DNA of 64,000 nucleotides from Talpa occidentalis (lineage: Eukaryota; Chordata; Mammalia; Eulipotyphla; Talpidae). Shown here piece by piece: positions 58,015 to 64,000 of this stretch. How positions within the stretch are numbered: position 1 is the stretch's first letter; each line of letters starts with the position of its first letter. Position numbers and translations under genes: made by a program. The notes below the pieces were generated by a model. That model did no database searches, had not been told where the DNA came from, and worked only from the letters and a program-made list of their open reading frames with translations. The stretch spans positions 114,380,615-114,444,614 of the forward strand of contig NW_023603184.1 in the NCBI RefSeq assembly GCF_014898055.3. The letters run 5' to 3'.

Positions 58015-58566
58015 TTTTGCAGTGACATAATAATATGCATAGAAAATACTAAAAGCTCCACAAAAATATAATTGAAAGAATAAATCAGTGTAGCAAAGTG
58101 GCAAGTTGCAAAGTCATTTTACAAAAATCAGTTTTCTATTTGTGTAAAATAGTTAGATGAAGAAAAATATCAGGGCCTCCCTGGTGGTGCAAGGGGTTAA
58201 GATGCAACCTACGCAGCCACCACAGCACAAGTTCAAACCCCAGCAGGCCAGGGAGCAACCCATATAGTGCAGCAGACCTCTCTTGTCTCGCCTGCTTCTC
58301 CCCTCAGCGGTGTATTTCAGTCAATCTGCCTGCTCTGTTCCTCACTCTGTCTCTGTGGATCCTCTCACCTCCCACCCCCCACCCCTCTGGCCTGTACCCC
58401 AGTTCTAGTATGTATAAATAAATAAATCTTTTAAAAAAAAAAGAAAGAAGAAAAATATCAAGGAAACAAATCCAATTACAAACTCATCAATAAAGAGACC
58501 AATACCTGAGAGTAAACTTTAAAAAGGAGGTTAAGGACCTATGCAATGAAAACTGTAAGACACGAT
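58015..58566 (+). mobile_element. Old L1 ORF2 fragment, sense, split by a SINE
   Basis: 'atgcatagaaaatactaaaa', 'gcaaagtggcaagttgcaaa' and, beyond the SINE, 'aaactttaaaaaggaggtta' and 'aatgaaaactgtaagac' parallel the L1 ORF2 segment just after the RT catalytic motif (ENPK ... SKVAGYKIN ... [12 protein letters not shown]). Too decayed to translate. Confidence 0.65.
58173..58446 (+). mobile_element. tRNA-derived SINE, older type, nested in L1
   Basis: Head GGGCCTCCCTGGTGGTGCAA with an internal deletion after GATGCAACCTACG. Tail AAATAAATAAATCTTTTAAA. A perfect 14-bp TSD, GAAGAAAAATATCA, lies at 58159-58172 and 58447-58460. Confidence 0.95.
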
Positions 58567-60600
58567 TTCCCATTTTAGTAATTGGGGGACTCTTCAGCCT
58601 TGCACTTAAGAATTTGTACAGTTCTGATCTCAGACCTTCAATCAGACATTTTCCATGGAACTTTAGTTTCTTTAATGGTAAATATTGTTTTTTTAACATA
58701 ATTCTTCAAAATAGTCTTCATAGTTCTTAATCAAAGGTCAATATGTTGCATATTGTATCTTATCGTCTAAAATAAGGTATTTATTCTCCCAGATGCACAC
58801 ACAGCTTTATGTCATATAGATCACAAATAAAACACATACTTTCTGGCTATCAAGAAATGTTTTGGTGGTGTATTTTATAACTCCCTCAGTGAAGGAATTA
58901 AAATTAAACTTCAATTTATATGGGCATTTTTGATCATTTTCTCTAGCATTATTTTTGTAACCATTGCATTTAATACACCTATTTTATTACTTCAAGAAGA
59001 TAAAATTATTTTAATTAAAAGCAAAAAAAAATACAAATTGATGTTGAAAACTATGACATATTGGCAATTTGTACTGACAATCAAATGTTTAAAAAAAATA
59101 AAGAAAAATAATCTCAACAATTTGAACATTGACTAATATAGAAGGGTTATTACACAAGGACTTTTACAGGTCATCTTTAAATTAGATCTTGTTAATAAAA
59201 AGATAGCTGAATATGTCAGGTAAGTCAATCAATCACATGATCTCTTTAACTTTGATGTTGACTTGAATATTTTTAAATATAACAATGATGGTTCAGGGTA
59301 GAGTTCAGGTCAGGAAGAGATCAAACTAACAGGAAAAGCAAGCAGAATGCATACTTAATATGTCACAATTTTCTGGTTTTATGGTTAGAGAAAAGGAAAG
59401 TGGAACATGAGCTGCATTGTTACCAGCTCCTTAATTCTAATTGAAACCAGACTCAGCCATAAAGAAAAGAGCAGATGCGGGGACTTTTGCTTTATTTAAG
59501 CTTATATTTTTATAAGTGTTTTCCCAAACCAGAAGTAATATTAGTATAGATCTATAAAATATAATTGCTTAGAAAGTGTCCAAAAGAAAAACCTTGACTC
59601 ACAATTTGCCCTCTAGTTTGCTTTTCCCTCATTCTTTTCCTTCAAGAACCCACAGATCACTGATCGCTGTTAAGTAGAGAGTGAAGAATTGGGAACAGTA
59701 ATTTATTCAGCCATACTGAAAATCCAAAAAAATGTAGAAAAGGACCAAAAGAGGAAACAAAAAAATGTATAGAAAAAGGACAAAGTTAAGTTGCATGAAC
59801 AAATCCAAATACATCAGTAGTCAAAATAAATGTAAATAGGTAAATTTGGTTAAGAGACGTTATCACACTGAAATAAAAATGTCCAGGTATGTCTGTTTAT
59901 TACTACCTACCTAAATTAAAATTGCATAGTACTTAAAGTCATGTTATTGCATTGAGATTTTATGTCACTACAAGAAGTTCTGCTGTATAATATGAATTAA
60001 ATGAATCTAGTATAAAATTCCTCCCTTTCCAGAGTTTTTATATTCTAGAAATGGTTAAAAATCAAATTATGCCTTACAGTAAAAGTTTGGAGGTGATACT
60101 TTTCTTTTTAAAGTAACTCTGTAAATTATTTCCACAAATTAGGAATCATTAAGTTGTCATATTTGAACTATATTCTCTTTCAGATATAATATCCTATTCA
60201 AGGGTTTGGAAGTGATGGTAAGCTGATAATCTTAACATTCCAAAGGATACGTGAATTCAGAAAAAGTAACACCCTTTGGAGTTGGGAAGGGATAGATTTT
60301 ATAAAGATTAGAAATTAAAACTCATGAATTTTACTAATGGGGAAATGCGCAGCCTCTTACATAAAGCACATTTATCATTTTATATGACATTCTAATCAGT
60401 TTGGTTCTCCAAGTTCCTGTCTGGTAGCAAATTAGAACCATTAAATTAAAGTTAGAAGGGGAAAATATCTATCCTCGAAAAATGCTTGAGTAGACAAAGA
60501 CATGCATAGAAAAATGTTTAAGACACAAGCCAGAATATATTTTATTTGGAGTTTGGTTAAATAAATTATGGTGTATCAATACTGTGGATTAGTAATTGAC
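58567..60600. other. Unassigned AT-rich DNA
   Basis: No recognised gene or repeat. The 68-70-aa frames at 58487 and 58930 are low-complexity. Confidence 0.45.
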
Positions 60601-60604
60601 CTTT

Positions 60605-61245
60605 TTATCCCTTTCTTTATTGTGGTATAATTGGTTAGGTTTAGTGTGTATAACATGATGATTTAATATATAGATATACACCGTGGAATAATTAATACAA
60701 TGAAGTAAATTTACACATCTATTACATGGTAACCATTTCTTTTTAAGGCAATGACACTCTTTTAGTGAATTTCAAATAACACAATACAAGTGTTAAGTGC
60801 AACCACCATGTTTACAGTAGATTTTTAGAACTTATTTTACAGCTCAAAGTCTGTATCCTTTTACCAGTAACCAGTAACCCCCACTCTTCAAGCCCCAGAA
60901 ACCTCCATTTTACACTATTTCTATGAGTTTGAATTTTCAGATTCCACATACAAGTGAGATCATGCAGTATTTTCTTTTTGTGACTGGCTCATTTCACTTT
61001 AAAATAATGCCTTCCAGGTTCATTCATTTATGAGTAATAAGAATTGATGAACATCTTTACATGTTCCTGTTGGCTATCTTTTCATCTTTGAAGAAGTGTC
61101 TGTTTAGGTTTTCTACCCATTTTGTAATTGGGTTGTTTGATTTTTCATTGCTGAGTTTTGTGAGGTTTTTAAAAAAATATATTGTGTATATTAATCCCTT
61201 ATAGAAGGTATGATGTACAAATATCTTCTCCTATTCCATAGGAGA
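60605..61245 (-). mobile_element. Old L1 (L1M-type) 3' end, antisense
   Basis: 'tttattgtggtataattggt', 'ggcaatgacactc', 'agattccacatacaagtgag', 'atcatgcagtattttctttt', 'ttggctatcttttcatcttt' and 'cattttgtaattgggttgtt' are in antisense L1 order, with an internal deletion near 61035. Confidence 0.8.
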
Positions 61246-61916
61246 TCATTTACTAAATTGTGTAGCTGCAAATAAAACTGAAATTTGCCCTCCTGTAAAT
61301 CCAGTAGGTTCTACTGCTTGTATAAAACAACCAGGAATTCTGCCAGTGGTACTCTTCCTTAGACTTGACCCCGTTACCCAGCATCTGGGAATCTCTGCAA
61401 GGAGCGTTTGTTTTCAGGTTAAATTTTCCACCCATAGTGAGTCTTCTACAAACTTATAAAAAGGGAAAACATGGAAGACTTTCTGACCTTATTAAAGCTT
61501 CCCATGATGGAAAACAAAGAGATGTCATATTGTCTGGTTTTCCTTGAGTCCAGGCCCAGTTCTGTCCACCACTGTACTTCCATTTATTATGTTTTGGTTA
61601 AATGAGCCATTAAAGCCCCCTCCTTTCTTGGGTAAGCTAGAATTGATTTTTCTTTGTTTGGATCTCTGGCTGGCAAAGCTTTGTAACTCTGACTGGCAGG
61701 GTTTTGTGTATTTAAAATAATGCAACAGTTCTAAAATGACTTCTACTTACTGCAGAAAAGCAAACATTTTGAATTAGACTTCACAATGATGGATTGACAC
61801 TTTCAGATTATTGGCTTTTGAAAACATGAATAGCCTTTTTAAAAATTAGATGAAAAATGTCAAATGTTAGCTAATAAAAATGTTCTCTTATTTTCAGAAT
61901 GCCAGTAAAATTATTC
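61246..61916. other. Unassigned, possibly LTR-like
   Basis: Contains 'gctgcaaataaaactgaaat' at 61266, TATAAAAAG at 61457-61465 and 'gccattaaagccccctcc' at 61607. These could be promoter or poly(A) signals of an old LTR, but no terminal repeats or TSD are evident. Confidence 0.3.
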
Positions 61917-64000
61917 TTTTTTTTTTTTATAATAATAAGTTTTATTGTTATATTCCCCATACAATTGCAGCCCCCCCATTCTGACCCCAATCCCTCCCCT
62001 CCCGCCCCCGCCCCCAAAAAAGTGTCTCTGGTTCATAGTTTTTTGTTGATTTTGATTTTCACTTTCTTATAGTTATTCATTTTCCTGGTCCCTTATTTAA
62101 GTTTTCTAGATTCCTGCTATGAGTGAGACCATCCGGTATTTTTCTTTTTCTTTTTGGCTTATTTCGCTGAGCATGATCCCTTCCAGTACCATCCATGTTG
62201 CTGCAAATTGCATGTGTTTATCTTTTTTGAATGCTGAATAATATTCCATGGTATATATGTACCACATCTTCTTGATCCAGTCATCTATTTTTGGGCATCT
62301 GGGTTGTTTCCAAAGCTTAGCTATTGTAAACAGTGCTGCTATAAACATAGGGGTGCAGGTGTTCTTTGGAATTGATGTTTCTGTGTCCTTTGGGTAAATA
62401 CCTAGGAGTGGAATTGCTGGATCATATGGAAGCTCTATGTTTAGTAGGTCCAGAAATCTCCACACAGCTCTCCACAGTGGTTGGACCAGTTTGCACTCCC
62501 ACCAACAGTGCAGAAGAGTTCCTTTTTCTCCACACCCTCGCCAGCATTTGTTGTTGCTAGTTTTTTTAATATGTGCCATTCTCACTGGTGTAAGATGGTA
62601 TCTCATGGTAGTTTTGATTTGCATTTCCCTGATTGCAAGTGATGTTGAACATTTTTTCATATGCCTGTTGGCCATTTGCATTTCCTCTTCAGAGAAGTTT
62701 CTTTTTAGCTCTTCTGCCCATTTTTTGACTGGATTATTTTCTTTGTTGTTGTTGAGTCTCATCAGCTCTTTGCAGATTTTTGTGATCAGTCCTTTATCAT
62801 TAGTGTTGGGTGCAAAAATGTTCTCCCAGTTGGTGGGGTTTCTCTTTGTTTTGGTTATTGTCTCTTTTGCTGTGCAGAAGCTCTTTAATTTGATATAGTC
62901 CCAGCTGTTTATCTTTGCCTTCACTATCACTGCTTTGGGTGATGTGTCTGTAAAGATGTCTTTGATGTGCAAATCGCGTAGTGTTTCGCCTATATTTCCT
63001 TCTATATATTTTATGGTTTCAGGTCTTATGTCTAGTTCTTTAATCCATTTTGAGTTGATTTTTGTGTATGGTGTGAGGTAGTGGTCAAGCTTCATTCTTT
63101 TGCATGTAGCGACCCAGTTTTCCCAGCACCATTTATTGAACAAACTTTCTTTGCTCCAATGCATAGTCTTTGCTCCTTTGTCAAAGATTAGTTGACCATA
63201 AATCTGTGGGTTTATTTCTGGATTTTCTATTCGATTCCATTGGTCTGTATGTCTGTTCTTGTTCCAATACCATGCAGTTTTGATGATTATGGCTTTGTAG
63301 TATAGTTTGAAGTCTGGGAGTGTAATGCCTCCATTCCCTTCTTTTTTTTTCAGGAGAGCTTTGGCTATTCGGGTTTTTTGTGATTCCATATGAATTTCAT
63401 CAATAATTGTTCTATTTCTTTGAAGAATGACATTGAAATTTTGATTGGAATAGCATTGAATCTGTATATTGCTTTTGGAAGAATGGCCATTTTAATAATG
63501 TTTATTCTTCCAATCCACGAGCAGGGGATGTATCTCCATTTCTTTGTGTCTTCTTCTATTTCTTTTAACAGTGTTTTATAGTTTTCTTTGTATAGGTCCT
63601 TTACCTCTTTTGTTAGATTTATTCCCAAATATTTGATTTTTTTGTTTCAATAATAAAAGGGATGTTTTTTTTGATTTCTTCTTCTTCAGATTTATTGTTT
63701 GTGTATAGGAAGGCTACTGACTTTTGCGTGTTGATTTTGTATCCTGCCACTTTACTGAACTGATTGATGAGTTGAATTAGCTTTTCTGTGGAGTTTTTGG
63801 GGTTCTCTATGTATAATATCATATCGTCTGCAAATAGTGATAGTTTGACTTCTTCTTTTCCTATTTGGATTCCTTGGATGTCTTTCTCTTGTCTTATTGC
63901 CCTGGCTAGGACTTCCAGTATTATATTGAAAAGCAGTGGTGAGAGTGGACATCCTTGTCTTGTTCCAGATCTTAATGGAATTGCTTTCAGCTTTTCACCA
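61917..64000 (-). mobile_element. Young L1, 3' part, antisense, continues past the window
   Basis: From the left: poly(T), a short 3'UTR with a C-rich tract at 61972-62014 (G-rich in sense), the ORF2 stop near 62106, then ORF2 up to the window edge. At 22489-22928 the same subfamily is present as a short truncated copy. The 5' end, and so length, TSD and ORF1, cannot be judged here. Confidence 0.96.
62106..63952 (-). pseudogene. LINE-1 ORF2 (endonuclease/reverse transcriptase), C-terminal part, frameshifted
   Basis: L1 ORF2p nicks target DNA and reverse-transcribes L1 RNA in place. The visible part covers the end of the RT domain and the C-terminal region. The catalytic FADD lies at 63823-63834. 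The frame then reads ILYIENPKN and SKVAGYKIN until a shift near 63620, continues as [16 protein letters not shown], shifts again near 63370 and stays open for 427 codons at 62106-63389. That long frame holds [16 protein letters not shown] and the Cys/His motif [18 protein letters not shown] (residues 282-299), then [12 protein letters not shown] and YTMEYYSAF before the stop. Two frameshifts within 2 kb make it inactive, but the long open frame indicates a recent insertion. No other gene shares the locus. Confidence 0.95.

Noticed and set aside
62437..62898. 153-aa plus-strand frame opposite L1 ORF2
   Set aside because: Antisense shadow of the conserved L1 ORF2 C-terminal region; the same hydrophobic shadow appears at 31503-31787.

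Overview
This window is non-coding nuclear DNA from a placental mammal. It is AT-rich, CpG-poor, has no bacterial-style gene organisation, and is densely seeded with retrotransposons. I found no convincing protein-coding gene, structural RNA gene or CRISPR array. The only substantial protein-like reading frames are decayed LINE-1 (L1) ORF2 pieces. Three short stretches with exon-like splice signals are listed as low-confidence candidates only.

The dominant feature is one family of tRNA-derived SINEs, about 240-320 bp each. I count 26 copies, 12 on the plus strand and 14 on the minus. They have pol III A and B boxes in the head and AATAAA plus TCTTT signals at the tail, the so-called T+ class. 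I do not recognise the family as Alu, B1/B2, Bov-tA, CHR, PRE, CAN, ERE, VES or Rhin-1. With the laurasiatherian-looking old L1 3' ends, this suggests a less-studied laurasiatherian such as a bat, pangolin or eulipotyphlan, but the taxon is inferred, not shown. Most copies have target-site duplications (TSDs) of 8-20 bp. Several subfamilies are visible: an older CCAGAGGTG type, a younger GC-rich CAGTCAGAAGCG type, a type with a divergent head, and a young derivative with an 11-bp internal insertion and a replaced 3' tail.

Region by region: 1-12 kb holds old DNA with MER5-like transposon relics, five SINEs and an MLT1-like LTR. 12-16 kb is a SINE-rich block with repeated insertion at one short site. 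16-19 kb has a MIR, a possible LTR, a twin-primed L1 and an old L1. 19-30 kb is sparse, with one young L1 end, three SINEs and microsatellites. 30.6-32.2 kb is a 5'-truncated L1 with a perfect 16-bp TSD. 32-38 kb holds SINEs and otherwise unassigned DNA. 38.7-45.5 kb carries four solo LTRs of one endogenous retrovirus family, each with its own 5-bp TSD and with no internal viral genes. 46-61 kb alternates SINEs with old MLT1, L2 and L1 relics. 61.9 kb to the right edge is the 3' part of a fairly young L1 in minus orientation, including much of ORF2 with frameshifts; it continues past the window.

The elements do not work together as a system. The most notable signals are the LTR cluster, including one LTR with a divergent 3' half, the SINE tail-swap lineage, a composite SINE within a single TSD, and L1 insertions showing twin priming and a possible short 3' transduction.
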